A stretch of DNA of 45,584 nt. Origin: an uncultured Collinsella sp. GTDB taxonomy: Bacteria; Actinomycetota; Coriobacteriia; Coriobacteriales; Coriobacteriaceae. The stretch is from the NCBI GenBank assembly GCA_958403385.1, contig CATXXC010000018.1, forward strand, positions 1-45,584. Direction: 5' to 3'. The notes under the pieces were generated by a model, which was not told the DNA's origin, did not search any database, and worked only from the letters and a program-made list of their open reading frames with translations. This document shows, piece by piece, positions 9,065-17,934 of this stretch. How positions within the stretch are numbered: position 1 is the stretch's first letter; each line of letters begins with the position of its first letter. The position numbers and the translations under genes are program-made.

Positions 9065-9116
9065 TGTTGACTATTCAACAATTGAACCTAGAAATGTGGA
9101 ACGACTCCACTATACT
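9065..9116 (+). promoter_or_regulatory. Divergent promoter region with inverted repeats
   Basis: Between the HAD gene and degV, TGTTGA-CTAT-TCAACA at 9,065-9,080 and TTCAA-CAA-TTGAA at 9,074-9,086 form overlapping inverted repeats. A -10-like TATACT lies at 9,111-9,116 on the plus strand, about 57 bp before the degV start. The inverted repeats could be an operator for the divergent pair. No convincing -35 hexamer is visible. Confidence 0.4.
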
Positions 9117-9172
9117 TGTCGCACTTTGCTCTCAGAAGGCGGCGCCGTCGCGCCCCAACGAAAGGTGCAATT

Positions 9173-10033
9173 ATGTCTTTTGCCATCATAACCGACTCCA
9201 CGTCGGACATCTCCCCCGCCCGCGCCCAAGAGCTCGGCATTTACGTGATTCCGCTGCATGTGATTATCGAGGGCGAGGACCTGCTCGACCAGGTGCAGAT
9301 TACCGCCCAAGAGTACGTCGCCCGCATGGCCGGCTCCGAGCAGCTGCCGCACACCTCGCAGCCGAGTGCCGGCGAGTTCAAGGAACTCTTTGACCGCGTG
9401 CGCGCCGACGGCCACGATAGCGCCATCTTTATCTCGCTGTGCAGCGAGTGGTCCGCCTGCTACGCCAACGCCAGCCTGACGGCCGAGACGCACGAGCTCG
9501 ACGTGCGCTGCATCGACTCGCGCACCGGCTCGGGCGCCGAGGGCCTGCTGGTGGAGTACGCGCTGGCCATGCGCGAGGACGGCCGCAGCCTGGACGAGAC
9601 CGAGGCGCAGATCCGCGCGACGCTGCCCGACGCCCACCTGCTGCTGATTCCCCGCACGCTCGAGAATCTCGTTAAGAACGGCCGCGCGCCCAAGCTCGCC
9701 GGCCAGCTCACGCAAATGCTCAACATTCGCCTGGCCGTTTCGCCGGAGTGGAAATCGGGCGAGATCAAGGCCATAAAAAAGGGCCGCGGTGCCAAGCGCA
9801 TCGTTACCAACACCATGGCCGATTGCCTCGCATTTTTGGCCGAGTATCCGGGCTCCAGCGTGCGCGTGCTCACGACCGGCGCCGCCGAGGAGCAGGAGCT
9901 TGTCAACGAGGCACTCGCGGGTCAGGATTACGTAGACGCCGGCACCGGCCCCATCGGCTGCACCATCGCCACCCACGTAGGCGTCGACGCCATCGCCATC
10001 AGCTACTGCCCCCGCTACCAGCCAACTCACTAG
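9173..10033 (+). CDS. DegV family fatty-acid-binding protein
   Basis: This 286-residue protein belongs to the DegV/FakB family, which bind a fatty acid and present it to a fatty-acid kinase for phosphorylation. Visible features are the N-terminal ITDSTSDIS, the TSQPSAGEF block that holds the carboxylate-binding Thr/Ser, and the lid sequence LVKNGRAPKLAGQL. The ATG at 9,173 has GAAAGG upstream; the frame begins at 9,116 without one. The gene is alone on the plus strand here; a second, distant DegV paralog lies at 30,173. Which fatty acid it binds is unknown. Confidence 0.92.
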   Translation: MSFAIITDSTSDISPARAQELGIYVIPLHVIIEGEDLLDQVQITAQEYVARMAGSEQLPHTSQPSAGEFKELFDRVRADGHDSAIFISLCSEWSACYANASLTAETHELDVRCIDSRTGSGAEGLLVEYALAMREDGRSLDETEAQIRATLPDAHLLLIPRTLENLVKNGRAPKLAGQLTQMLNIRLAVSPEWKSGEIKAIKKGRGAKRIVTNTMADCLAFLAEYPGSSVRVLTTGAAEEQELVNEALAGQDYVDAGTGPIGCTIATHVGVDAIAISYCPRYQPTH

Positions 10034-10046
10034 GGACGCCCACATC

Positions 10047-10113
10047 AGTTGCGGTGGAATAGGGACTGTTTTTGGCTTATTAGCCGCCAATCAATCCCTA
10101 TTCCACCGCAACT
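10047..10113. repeat. AGTTGCGGTG palindromic repeat, copy B
   Basis: The two 19-base arms (10,047-10,065 and 10,095-10,113), starting AGTTGCGGTGGAATAGGGA, pair perfectly, with an inner GGCTTATTAGCC hairpin. It sits between the convergent degV and yafQ genes and can serve as a bidirectional terminator. Compared with copies A and C the stem sequence changes on both sides together. Confidence 0.88.
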
Positions 10114-10126
10114 TAGAAATCGGCAA

Positions 10127-10435
10127 TCAGCCCTGCGGACCCTGGAACAGCTCCTCATGAGAGCCCATTCTGACCAGCCGGATCACAGGATTAGTCTTAT
10201 GCGGCAAGTAGAGAACGACCACGTCGACCAAGCCATCGGATAGATGGAAATCGATGTGGCCGTTGTAGTTGCCGCCCGGGTTTGAAAGCTCATTGGCGCC
10301 ATATTCCGCGGGAAGCGAGCCGTGAGCTGCAAGCTCTGCGACCGCCGCCCTAAACTCGGTTTTTAGCTGCGGATGGATGCGCATCGTCCGTTTGTAATCC
10401 GCCTTAAACTGAGCCTCGACTTTAATCTCAAACAT
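10127..10435 (-). CDS. yafQ: YafQ-type mRNA interferase toxin
   Basis: This 102-residue protein belongs to the RelE/YafQ toxin superfamily, ribosome-dependent endoribonucleases. It has the YafQ pattern: an N-terminal FKADYKR, a central LPAEYGANEL, HIDFHLSDG in the catalytic sheet and a C-terminal GSHEELF holding the conserved His. The upstream antitoxin gene ends two bases before this start, a standard antitoxin-toxin operon. It is in the normal size range (~90-100 residues) and shows no sign of decay. Activity is inferred from the family. Confidence 0.9.
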   Translation of the reverse strand: MFEIKVEAQFKADYKRTMRIHPQLKTEFRAAVAELAAHGSLPAEYGANELSNPGGNYNGHIDFHLSDGLVDVVVLYLPHKTNPVIRLVRMGSHEELFQGPQG

Positions 10436-10437
10436 CG

Positions 10438-10737
10438 CTAGTCCTCATCGAGGAACGATATAAGCTCATCAGCGTTATTGAATGACGGGCTGTCGTCCGT
10501 CAAAATCCCCAACTCATGAGCCTCGGCGATCACCATGGCGCGTCTCGTCGCCTCGTTGGGCACCTCTGCCCTTCCTACGATCTCAAAAGGAATCTTTCGC
10601 TGATTTACCAGCTGCCGAACAGCAAGGTTGAGATACGAATTGAGACTTAGACCAACCGTATCCAAGAACTCAGTCGCCTGCTCCTTGAGCCCCTCTTCGA
10701 TGCGAACCGTCGTAGGCTTAACCGTTGCAGTGGACAT
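10438..10737 (-). CDS. dinJ: RelB/DinJ family antitoxin
   Basis: This 99-residue protein has an N-terminal ribbon-helix-helix domain (TTVRIEEGLKEQATEFLD, then GLSLNSYLNLAVRQLV) typical of DinJ, which binds the operon's own operator, and a flexible acidic C-terminus (DELISFLDED) that would wrap the toxin. It is followed by yafQ with a two-base gap. A 14-bp perfect inverted repeat and a TATACT -10 lie just upstream, matching autoregulation of the pair. Ribosome site GGAGG is present before the ATG. Confidence 0.9.
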   Translation of the reverse strand: MSTATVKPTTVRIEEGLKEQATEFLDTVGLSLNSYLNLAVRQLVNQRKIPFEIVGRAEVPNEATRRAMVIAEAHELGILTDDSPSFNNADELISFLDED

Positions 10738-10767
10738 ACGCGACCTCCTCGCCTCGTCTTTTGCATC

Positions 10768-10819
10768 AGTATACCCAATTTAGATGGCAGACTGATGTTA
10801 AATAGCATCAGTCTGCCAT
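10768..10819 (-). promoter_or_regulatory. Promoter and palindromic operator of the toxin-antitoxin operon
   Basis: ATGGCAGACTGATG at 10,784-10,797 pairs perfectly with CATCAGTCTGCCAT at 10,806-10,819. On the minus strand a TATACT -10 lies at 10,773-10,768, and a further ACTGATGC half-site overlaps its end. The palindrome covers the -35 area, where DinJ binding would block transcription. It could alternatively be a hairpin for the upstream gene's 3' end, but no T-run follows. Confidence 0.6.
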
Positions 10820-10850
10820 TCACAATACTACAACGACAGGCACGCTCGCC

Positions 10851-11609
10851 CTATATCAACCCGCTGAGCGCAATGTCGACGGACTCGTTGAGGTCATCGG
10901 TAATGTGTACCAGATCCGGATCGAGCGGGCTGATCATACCGGCGCTCATCACCGGGCCGTTGAGCCAGTCGAACAGGCCCTGCCAGTACTCGCTGCCCAC
11001 CAGCACGAGCGGCATGCGCTTGACCTTGTGCGTCTGCACCAGCGTGAGCACCTCGAACATCTCGTCGAGCGTGCCAAAGCCGCCGGGAAACACGATGGCG
11101 CCCGAGCTGTACTTAACGAACATGGTTTTGCGCACAAAGAAGTAGCGGAAGTCCATACCGAGGTTTACGTATTTGTTGAGCCCCTGCTCGTGCGGCAATT
11201 CAATGCCCAGGCCAACTGACTTGCCATTGACACTCGCCGCTCCCCTGTTGGCCGCTTCCATGATGCCGGGGCCGCCACCGGTGATGACCGCCACGCCACG
11301 TTGCGCGATCTTGCGCCCGACGGTACGCGCCGCTTTGCAGAGCGGATCGGTCTTGGGCGTGCGGGCGCTACCGAAGATGGTCACCGCGGGCCCGAGCTCG
11401 GCAAGCGCGCCAAAGCCGTCGACAAACTCAGCCTGAATGCGCAGTACGCGCCACGGATCGGCATGCAACCAGTCGGTCGACTCCTCGGGCGCCAGCAGGT
11501 TGGCGTAGGTGTTGTCCTTGGGAATCATGGGACCGCGCATGACCACAGGACCGCGTCGGTACGTCTCGTCGTAGGCAGGCTCGCCCTCGACGTTCTCATT
11601 CTTAATCAT
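10851..11609 (-). CDS. LOG family protein (TIGR00730-type)
   Basis: This 252-residue Rossmann-fold protein carries GGGPGIMEAANRGA, the nucleotide-phosphate site of the LOG family, and PGGFGTLDEMFE, its second signature. The plant LOG enzymes release cytokinin from its nucleotide and bacterial homologs are often annotated as lysine decarboxylase-like or nucleotide 5'-monophosphate phosphoribohydrolases; true decarboxylase activity is not expected. An extra ~50-residue N-terminus precedes the fold. The ATG at 11,609 has AGGAG upstream; the frame extends to 11,681 through a terminator hairpin and is not used. Confidence 0.85.
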   Translation of the reverse strand: MIKNENVEGEPAYDETYRRGPVVMRGPMIPKDNTYANLLAPEESTDWLHADPWRVLRIQAEFVDGFGALAELGPAVTIFGSARTPKTDPLCKAARTVGRKIAQRGVAVITGGGPGIMEAANRGAASVNGKSVGLGIELPHEQGLNKYVNLGMDFRYFFVRKTMFVKYSSGAIVFPGGFGTLDEMFEVLTLVQTHKVKRMPLVLVGSEYWQGLFDWLNGPVMSAGMISPLDPDLVHITDDLNESVDIALSGLI

Positions 11610-11624
11610 GGGTACTCCTATCGA

Positions 11625-11673
11625 GAAAAAGAAAAGCGGGCGGGGTCGACGCCATGCGCCAAACACCCGCCCG
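11625..11673 (-). terminator. Terminator downstream of tgt
   Basis: On the minus strand GGGCGGG pairs with CCCGCCC over a ~20-base loop, followed by CTTTTCTTTTT. It lies ~150 bp after the tgt stop and just before the LOG gene start, so it likely separates the two transcripts. Confidence 0.65.
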
Positions 11674-11822
11674 AACATCAACTATTCGGTATGGTACCCA
11701 CGTTGCATCAAGCGCTTGCAAGGCATCGGTCAGCGGTCGCGCAGCCGGCGTCAGCGAATGTGACGAGCGGCTGCCGCTCAACCTTTGCCGTTGCCCACGC
11801 CCTGCAAGCGTGCCTGTCGCCC

Positions 11823-12962
<1,140 letters not shown>

Positions 12963-12999
12963 AAACTGGAACTCCTTGGTTGCGGTTCATACGCAAACC

Positions 13000-13005
13000 A
13001 TTATA
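13000..13005 (-). promoter_or_regulatory. -10 element of the tgt promoter
   Basis: The minus strand reads TATAAT here, giving a predicted start about 30 nt before the tgt ATG. The -35 hexamer is weak (CGGTGC at 17-bp spacing). Confidence 0.5.
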
Positions 13006-13054
13006 CGGGCAACCCGCAAGAAGCACCGACTCGACAGAAACTGGCGCAAAGGAG

Positions 13055-13258
13055 TCATAGTCATTGGGATCATTTCCAACAGCCAAGGCAACGCCGATGC
13101 TCTGGCAATGCCAGCGAGCGGTCGCCAGGGCGAACAAATTGGCATGAAAAGAGGGCGGCATAGACCTTCTGGTCATGCCGCCCTCTTTGAATGACAAGTT
13201 GTCGCTCTGGTGACCGCGCAGCGTCGAGCTGTTACGCGGTTTGGTAAAACCGCGTAAC
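13055..13258. repeat. Composite 3'-end repeat element, copy 1
   Basis: This element shares its order of parts with a second copy at 16,404-16,589. In plus-strand order they are: a stretch with GGCAACGCCGATG that reads like the start of a metallophosphoesterase (ISNSQGNADALA); a long hairpin with apex GACC-TTCT-GGTC (13,147-13,188); the block CCGCGCAGCGTCGAG; and a closing hairpin GTTACGCGGTTT/AAACCGCGTAAC (13,231-13,258). It starts directly after the SDR stop codon on the minus strand. It is probably noncoding; it fills most of the 298-bp gap between tgt and the SDR gene. Confidence 0.75.
13147..13188 (-). terminator. Strong terminator-like hairpin inside repeat copy 1
   Basis: AAGAGGGCGGCAT pairs with ATGCCGCCCTCTT around GACC-AGAA-GGTC, with TTTT after it on the minus strand and a T-rich tail on the other. 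It would end transcription of the SDR gene. The lower stem differs from copy 2 on both sides while the apex is identical. Confidence 0.75.
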
Positions 13259-13260
13259 CC

Positions 13261-14061
13261 CTACGGCCGCTGGCCCATGCCACCCTCGAGGGTGACGGTC
13301 TCGCCGTTCATGTACTTAAAGTCGGGACCGCAGAGCTGAACGACCACGCGGCCGATTTCCTTCTCGACGTCGCCGTAGTGACCAGCCGGCGGCATGTGGA
13401 CGTTGGCCTTGAACGCCTCGGGATAGGCATCCTGGAAGTTCTCGAGCGCAGCAGTCCAAGCAAGCGGGCACACGATGTTGACGTTGATGCCGTCCTTGCC
13501 CCACTCGTTGGCGGCAACGCGGGTCAGGCCGCGGATGCCCTCCTTGGCGGCAGCATAGCTGCACTGGCCATAGTTGCCAAACAGGCCGGCGCCCGAGGCA
13601 AAGTTGACCACGGAGCCCTTGGTCTCCTTCAGGTGCGGATAGGCCTTCTGCATGTACAGATAGGTAGCATACAGACCGGAGTAAATGGCCAGGTTAAACT
13701 GATCCATGGTGTGATCGGCGATGGTCACGCCCGAGGCGCTAGCCTGAGCATTGTTGACGACGGCGTCGATGCGGCCGAACTCCTCAATGGCCTTGTCGAT
13801 GACGTTCTGGACGACGGCCTCGTTGTCCTGACCAGCCGAGACATCGGCCTGAACAGGCAGAACCTTGACACCGTACTCGGCCTCGAGAGACTCCTTGGCG
13901 GCCTCGAGCTTGGCGACGTTGCGGCCGGTGATGACGAGGTTCGCGCCCTCCTTGGCAAATGCGATATCGATGCCGTAGCCGATGGAGCCAGCGGAACCGT
14001 CCTTAAGTGTGGCCTTGCCGCCGCCGGTGACGATCACGGTCTTACCAGTGAAAAGTCCCAT
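13261..14061 (-). CDS. SDR family oxidoreductase, 12-alpha-hydroxysteroid dehydrogenase-like
   Basis: This 266-residue short-chain dehydrogenase has the nucleotide motif TGGG...SIGYG, NNAQ, the catalytic Ser in ASGAG and the YAAAK Tyr/Lys pair. The glycine motif carries an unusual insertion (KATLKDGSAG). NNAQASASG, SGLYAT, GLFGNYGQCSYAAAKEGIRG and the terminal GGMGQRP resemble, from memory, the 12-alpha-hydroxysteroid dehydrogenases of gut clostridia, which oxidise bile acids. That substrate call is an inference; a generic carbonyl reductase is the alternative. The ATG at 14,061 has AAAGGA upstream. It stands alone and ends at the composite repeat. Confidence 0.75.
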   Translation of the reverse strand: MGLFTGKTVIVTGGGKATLKDGSAGSIGYGIDIAFAKEGANLVITGRNVAKLEAAKESLEAEYGVKVLPVQADVSAGQDNEAVVQNVIDKAIEEFGRIDAVVNNAQASASGVTIADHTMDQFNLAIYSGLYATYLYMQKAYPHLKETKGSVVNFASGAGLFGNYGQCSYAAAKEGIRGLTRVAANEWGKDGINVNIVCPLAWTAALENFQDAYPEAFKANVHMPPAGHYGDVEKEIGRVVVQLCGPDFKYMNGETVTLEGGMGQRP

Positions 14062-14355
14062 ACAAAGTCCTTTCAAATCGCGACGGGCACGCCCGCCGAC
14101 TGCGCGTATCCAACTTCACGCGCCAAAAGCTGAGATGCAACTTTAGCGTGTTCAAGCAAAAATAAAAGACCGCGGTAGGCGAACGGCACCACGTAGTTCG
14201 GCGAAGGGATTGTCAAGTACAAACTGGATAAAACGGCCGAGTTATTGTTATCAGATCGAGCCATCGAACACGTTTTGAAACTTTGCTGCGGCGCGCGGGA
14301 TGTCGGCGCGAGACCTTATCATAGGGTGACAAACAACGATGAGGAGCACATGCCT

Positions 14356-16149
14356 ATGACAGACGAGCTGGACCCCCAGACTCAAGAGCATATTGATCAT
14401 TCCGCAGACGCCGTCGACGACTGCGATACTCCTACCTGCGTCGACGCCTCCACCGATGCGCCCGCCACCGCAGATGCGCCCGCTGCCGCAGATGTGCACG
14501 CCGATGCGGATAAAGCAACAGACACAGACGATACTGTCGAGCATGACGAAAGCGAGCAGCCGGAGCCGAGCGATGCCGAACCCGACACAGACCCCGCGCC
14601 ACAGGCGGCAGGCCCCATCGAGGTGTCTTCGGAAGAAGAGCTCGATGCCGTCATGGACTCCATGATGGATGCCGTCAAAGCGATGAAAGACGCCGTCGCC
14701 GATGCCGATATTGATGCCGAGGAAGAGGAGGCCGCCGAGGCGGCCTCGACCTTTGTGCCCGGCGAGACTCCGGTTGCCGACCAGGGCAGTACCATGCCCT
14801 CGTTTCTCCAGCTCGAGCACCCCACGATTGGCGCCGATGCGGTCGATCCGCACGCAGCAGGCTTTTCTGTGGTCGAGGGCGGTACCGGCAATATCGCCGC
14901 GCCGCAGACTGCCGATGCGGACGCTGCCGACACCACTCGCCCGACCGCCCCTCACTCCCCCGCCGCGAGCCGCGATCTGGGGACCGCTGTCTCGAACACC
15001 GCGAACGCCGTGGGCACCTTTATCGCCCAGGGCGCCTCGGCCATGCGCGAGATGAACGCCGCGAAAAAGGCACTTGCCGATGCCCGCGCCCACCTGACCG
15101 AACTTGAGCAGCGCATTGCCGATCAGGCCGAGGAACTCGAGACGCGCCAGGATATCGCAGGCTGCTACGACCAGATCGTCGCCGACCAGCGCCAAGCGAT
15201 TGCTACAGCGCAAAAGGCCGCCGCGGCAGCCGAGATTGACCGTGATGCCCACGCCGCCAAAGCGACAGAGCTCAAGGGTCAGTTCGAACAAATGAAGACA
15301 GAGGATGACGCGACTGAGCTCCGCCTGAAGGCCGCGCTCGACGCCGTGGAGGCCCGCGAGGCAAGCTCTCGCGAGACCGGCAACCGCCTCGTTCGACGTC
15401 TTGAGGATTCCAAGCGCATCCGCGACAAGGTGAAGGCCGAGCGAGACGCCGGCATTGCGGCCGCACAACAAACCGTCGACGCCACGCGCGCCCAGCTCGA
15501 GACGCTGCGTCATGAGTATGCCGAGCTGCAACGCAATCCCTCGGCAAATCCCGCCAACTATACGGTGCGCACCAGCGAGCTCTCGATGCAGATCTCCGAC
15601 ACGGCAGATGCCCTGCGAAAAGCCGAAGAAGATGTCCCGCGCATCACCGCCGACCTTGAGCACTCGCTTGCCGCAGCCGAGCAGGCCGTCGAGCAGGCTC
15701 AAGCCCCCATTGCCGAAGCCAAACGCGCACACCAAGCCGTGACGACTGAGGCCGATGCCGCGCGCGACGAGCTGCAGACGGCGAAAACTGCCGCCACGAC
15801 GCGCCAGCGCGAACTGCGCGAGAAGATAGCCGCCGAGGACAAGGCACGCCGCGACCAAGAGCAAAGCATCGCCAACGCCCAAGCAGATGCCGCACATGCA
15901 CAGTCGATCATCGAGCAGGCGACCGAGGTGCATGACCATCCAGAGATTACTGAGTCGCTTGCAGGATCCTTGGCCCGAGACAAAGCCGAACACGCCGAGA
16001 CCGAGCAAGAAGTCGCCCAGCTCGAGGCCACCGAGGACGCGGTGCGCGAGCGTACCCGCGACTCACGCATCAAATTCACTGGCGCCATCGTCTGCATCGT
16101 CGCCGTGATTCTGGCAATCATCCTGATCTGGCTGTTCGCGAGCAAGTAA
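14356..16149 (+). CDS. Tail-anchored coiled-coil protein of unknown function
   Basis: I do not recognise a named family. The ~597-residue protein has three parts: a very acidic Asp/Ala/Thr-rich N-terminus (residues 1-~170), a long Ala/Glu/Arg/Gln-rich coiled coil (roughly 210-560, with heptad-like LEQRIADQAEELETRQ and RRLEDSKRIRDKVKAERD), and one hydrophobic helix at the very C-terminus (AIVCIVAVILAIILIWLF) followed by ASK. There is no signal peptide, so it is likely inserted tail-first with the coiled coil in the cytoplasm. GAGGAG precedes two candidate ATGs (14,350 and 14,356); the second has better spacing. A structural or envelope-organising role is only a guess. Confidence 0.8.
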   Translation: MTDELDPQTQEHIDHSADAVDDCDTPTCVDASTDAPATADAPAAADVHADADKATDTDDTVEHDESEQPEPSDAEPDTDPAPQAAGPIEVSSEEELDAVMDSMMDAVKAMKDAVADADIDAEEEEAAEAASTFVPGETPVADQGSTMPSFLQLEHPTIGADAVDPHAAGFSVVEGGTGNIAAPQTADADAADTTRPTAPHSPAASRDLGTAVSNTANAVGTFIAQGASAMREMNAAKKALADARAHLTELEQRIADQAEELETRQDIAGCYDQIVADQRQAIATAQKAAAAAEIDRDAHAAKATELKGQFEQMKTEDDATELRLKAALDAVEAREASSRETGNRLVRRLEDSKRIRDKVKAERDAGIAAAQQTVDATRAQLETLRHEYAELQRNPSANPANYTVRTSELSMQISDTADALRKAEEDVPRITADLEHSLAAAEQAVEQAQAPIAEAKRAHQAVTTEADAARDELQTAKTAATTRQRELREKIAAEDKARRDQEQSIANAQADAAHAQSIIEQATEVHDHPEITESLAGSLARDKAEHAETEQEVAQLEATEDAVRERTRDSRIKFTGAIVCIVAVILAIILIWLFASK

Positions 16150-16176
16150 ACCAGCTGCCAAAAAACGCCTCAACTC

Positions 16177-16242
16177 AGTTGCGGTGAGAAAGTTTCTGTT
16201 TAGCCCCAAAAAGGCCAATTCAAGAACTATCTCACCGCAACT
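16177..16242. repeat. AGTTGCGGTG palindromic repeat, copy C
   Basis: The left arm starts AGTTGCGGTGAGAAAG and the right arm ends CTATCTCACCGCAACT. Relative to copies A and B the GA/TC pair next to the constant GGTG is swapped on both arms, which preserves pairing. It lies 28 bp after the coiled-coil gene and is followed by TTATTTAG, so it may act as its terminator. Confidence 0.82.
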
Positions 16243-16283
16243 TATTTAGATCGACGCAAGGCAACCTATCCCTCTTGCACCGA

Positions 16284-16360
16284 TCTCTTGACATAAGGAC
16301 TGTCCCCAGGTGCCGGCACAAAAGGAACGTCCCCAAGTGCCAAGTGCCGTAAGAGTGTCC
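16284..16360. repeat. GTCCCC-type REP-like repeat cluster
   Basis: Three GTCCCC cores occur within 60 bp: CTGTCCCCAGGTGCCGGCAC, then GGAACGTCCCCAAGTGCC, then GTGTCCCCTTTGAC. GGCAC at 16,315-16,319 and GTGCC at 16,337-16,341 flank the middle one as hairpin arms. The whole resembles the fragment at 10-56. No associated transposase gene is present. Confidence 0.6.
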
Positions 16361-16403
16361 CCTTTGACTAGTCATTTAAGAACGTCCAATGACTACCCAA
16401 TGA

Positions 16404-16589
16404 CTACAGCGACAACCACGGCAACGCCGATGTTTTGGCAACGACAGCGAGCGGGTCGCATTTGAGACAAGGTGACGTGAAACGAAAGGGCGCTGACCTT
16501 CTGGTCGCGCCCTTGAAGTTGAACGTCAGATTGTCCAAATGCGGCCCGCGCAGCGTCGAGTAGTTACGCGGTTCGTAGAACCGCGTAAC
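16404..16589. repeat. Composite 3'-end repeat element, copy 2
   Basis: This copy has the same parts in the same order as the one at 13,055-13,258. The first part reads SDNHGNADVLA in one frame, closer to an intact metallophosphoesterase start motif. Then come the hairpin AAGGGCGC/GCGCCCTT around GACC-TTCT-GGTC (16,486-16,514), the block CCGCGCAGCGTCGAG, and GTTACGCGGTTC/GAACCGCGTAAC (16,563-16,589). It abuts the queA stop codon, whose TAG overlaps the closing hairpin by one base. Confidence 0.75.
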
Positions 16590-17800
16590 TAACAAATGAG
16601 CATCGCGTCGCCAAAGCTGAAGAAGCGATAACGTTCTTCGATGGCAGCGGCGTAGGCATCCATGATCTGGTCGCGGGTGGCAAGCGCGCTTACGAGCATC
16701 ATGAGCGTGGAGCGCGGCACGTGGAAGTTCGTGATCAGCGCGTCGACCACGTGATAGGTCGAGCCGGGCATGAGGTAAAGCTGCGTCGTGGCGTTCTCGC
16801 GCACCACGATGTCACCGCGGCCAAGCGTATCGGCCCCGTCCTCGCGGCCTTCAAAATAGCGCGCCGTCACGGCCGGATCGGACACCGGCGCGTCCGCGTC
16901 AAACGCGCTCTCGAGCGAGCGCACCGCGGTAGTGCCGACGGCGATCACACGATGACCCTCGGCCTTGGCCTTATGCACGGCGTCGACAACCTCCTGCGAC
17001 ACGTGGTAGCGCTCGGTGTGCATGACGTGCTGCGTAGGGTCGTCCTCCTCCACCAAACGGAAGGTATCGATGCCCACCTCGAGCTCGACGGCGGCAAACT
17101 TGGCACCCTTGGCCTCGATAGCGGCCATGAGCTCAGGAGTAAAATGCAGACCCGCCGTAGGAGCGGCAGCCGAGTGCTCCTCCTTCATGGCGTACACGGT
17201 CTGATATTTCTCGGGATCGCCCTCGTAATCGGTAATGTAGGGCGGCAACGGCACATGACCGGCGGCGTGAATGGCCTCGTCGAGCGTGCGCGGATCGCCG
17301 GCAGCATTGCAACCGGCCGGCTCAAAACGCACCAGGCGGCCGCCGCGGCTATCGGTGACAAAGTCGACAACCTCGGCCGTCAGCACCACGGGAGCCCCCT
17401 CGGGCGCATGGGCGCCACCGGCGCGATACTCAATATGAGCACCGGGCTTCAGGCGCTTGCCCGGCTTGACCAAGCACTCCCAAACATGGCCCAGCGGATC
17501 CACGTCCTCGCGGCGCTTGAGCAGCAGGGTCTCGACCACGCCGCCCGAGCCGGCTTTGCGACCGATCAGGCGAGCCGGCATCACGCGCGTCTGGTTGATG
17601 ACGAGCACGTCGCCCGGCTCGATATAGTCGATGATGTCGCGGAAGATGCGGTGCTCAACGGTACCGCCGTGCTTCAGCGGCATTCCCGCCTGGGAGCCCT
17701 TGCGATCCACCACCAGTAGGCGGCAGGAGTCGCGCGGCTCGGCAGGAGCTTGGGCGATCAGTTCCTCAGGAAGGTTGTAGTCAAAATCATCGGTACGCAT
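16589..17800 (-). CDS. queA: S-adenosylmethionine:tRNA ribosyltransferase-isomerase QueA
   Basis: This 403-residue enzyme transfers the ribosyl part of SAM to preQ1-modified tRNA, making epoxyqueuosine. Family blocks are visible: FDYNLPEELIAQ at the N-terminus, VLVINQTRVMPARL, APTAGLHFTPEL and the C-terminal TNFHVPRSTLMMLVSA. The length is above the usual ~345 because of extra loops (GGAHAPEGAP and around VSDPAVTARYFEGRED). The ATG at 17,800 has AAAGAGG upstream; the frame runs to 17,815. It is on the same strand as tgt and queH. The gene's GC is much higher than the adjacent arginine genes. Confidence 0.95.
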   Translation of the reverse strand: MRTDDFDYNLPEELIAQAPAEPRDSCRLLVVDRKGSQAGMPLKHGGTVEHRIFRDIIDYIEPGDVLVINQTRVMPARLIGRKAGSGGVVETLLLKRREDVDPLGHVWECLVKPGKRLKPGAHIEYRAGGAHAPEGAPVVLTAEVVDFVTDSRGGRLVRFEPAGCNAAGDPRTLDEAIHAAGHVPLPPYITDYEGDPEKYQTVYAMKEEHSAAAPTAGLHFTPELMAAIEAKGAKFAAVELEVGIDTFRLVEEDDPTQHVMHTERYHVSQEVVDAVHKAKAEGHRVIAVGTTAVRSLESAFDADAPVSDPAVTARYFEGREDGADTLGRGDIVVRENATTQLYLMPGSTYHVVDALITNFHVPRSTLMMLVSALATRDQIMDAYAAAIEERYRFFSFGDAMLIC

Positions 17801-17818
17801 CTTTGCCTCTTTCACAAA

Positions 17819-17849
17819 GCGCGTCAGTCGAAAAAATCGACTGACGCGC
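17819..17849 (-). terminator. Perfect hairpin between arcB and queA
   Basis: GCGCGTCAGTCGA and TCGACTGACGCGC pair over all 13 bases around a run of A/T. It lies 85 bp after the arcB stop and 18 bp before the queA ATG. A short TTTG tail follows on the minus strand, so it is a possible terminator of the arginine operon, or a 5' hairpin of queA. Confidence 0.55.
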
Positions 17850-17934
17850 GCATCATTCTCCCCTGTATCCTATCAGCTTGTTGAGAGAAATATAGTATGG
17901 CAAACAGATTTGCGACTGTTTTCTCAACGCCCCG

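Larger units (their letters stand above)
16150..16403. other. Intergenic region holding repeat fragments
   Basis: The 440-bp gap between the coiled-coil gene and queA contains no gene. It holds palindrome copy C, the GTCCCC-type repeat cluster and the second composite repeat. All three repeat families in one gap suggests a preferred insertion site. Confidence 0.7.

Noticed and set aside
13055..13191. Small frame resembling a metallophosphoesterase start
   Set aside because: The similarity ends after ~17 codons, key Asp and His are changed in copy 1, and the rest is hairpin; treated as part of a repeat.
14251..16008. 585-residue open frame on the minus strand
   Set aside because: It mirrors the coiled-coil gene; its Gly/Leu/Val-rich sequence is typical of an antisense frame.
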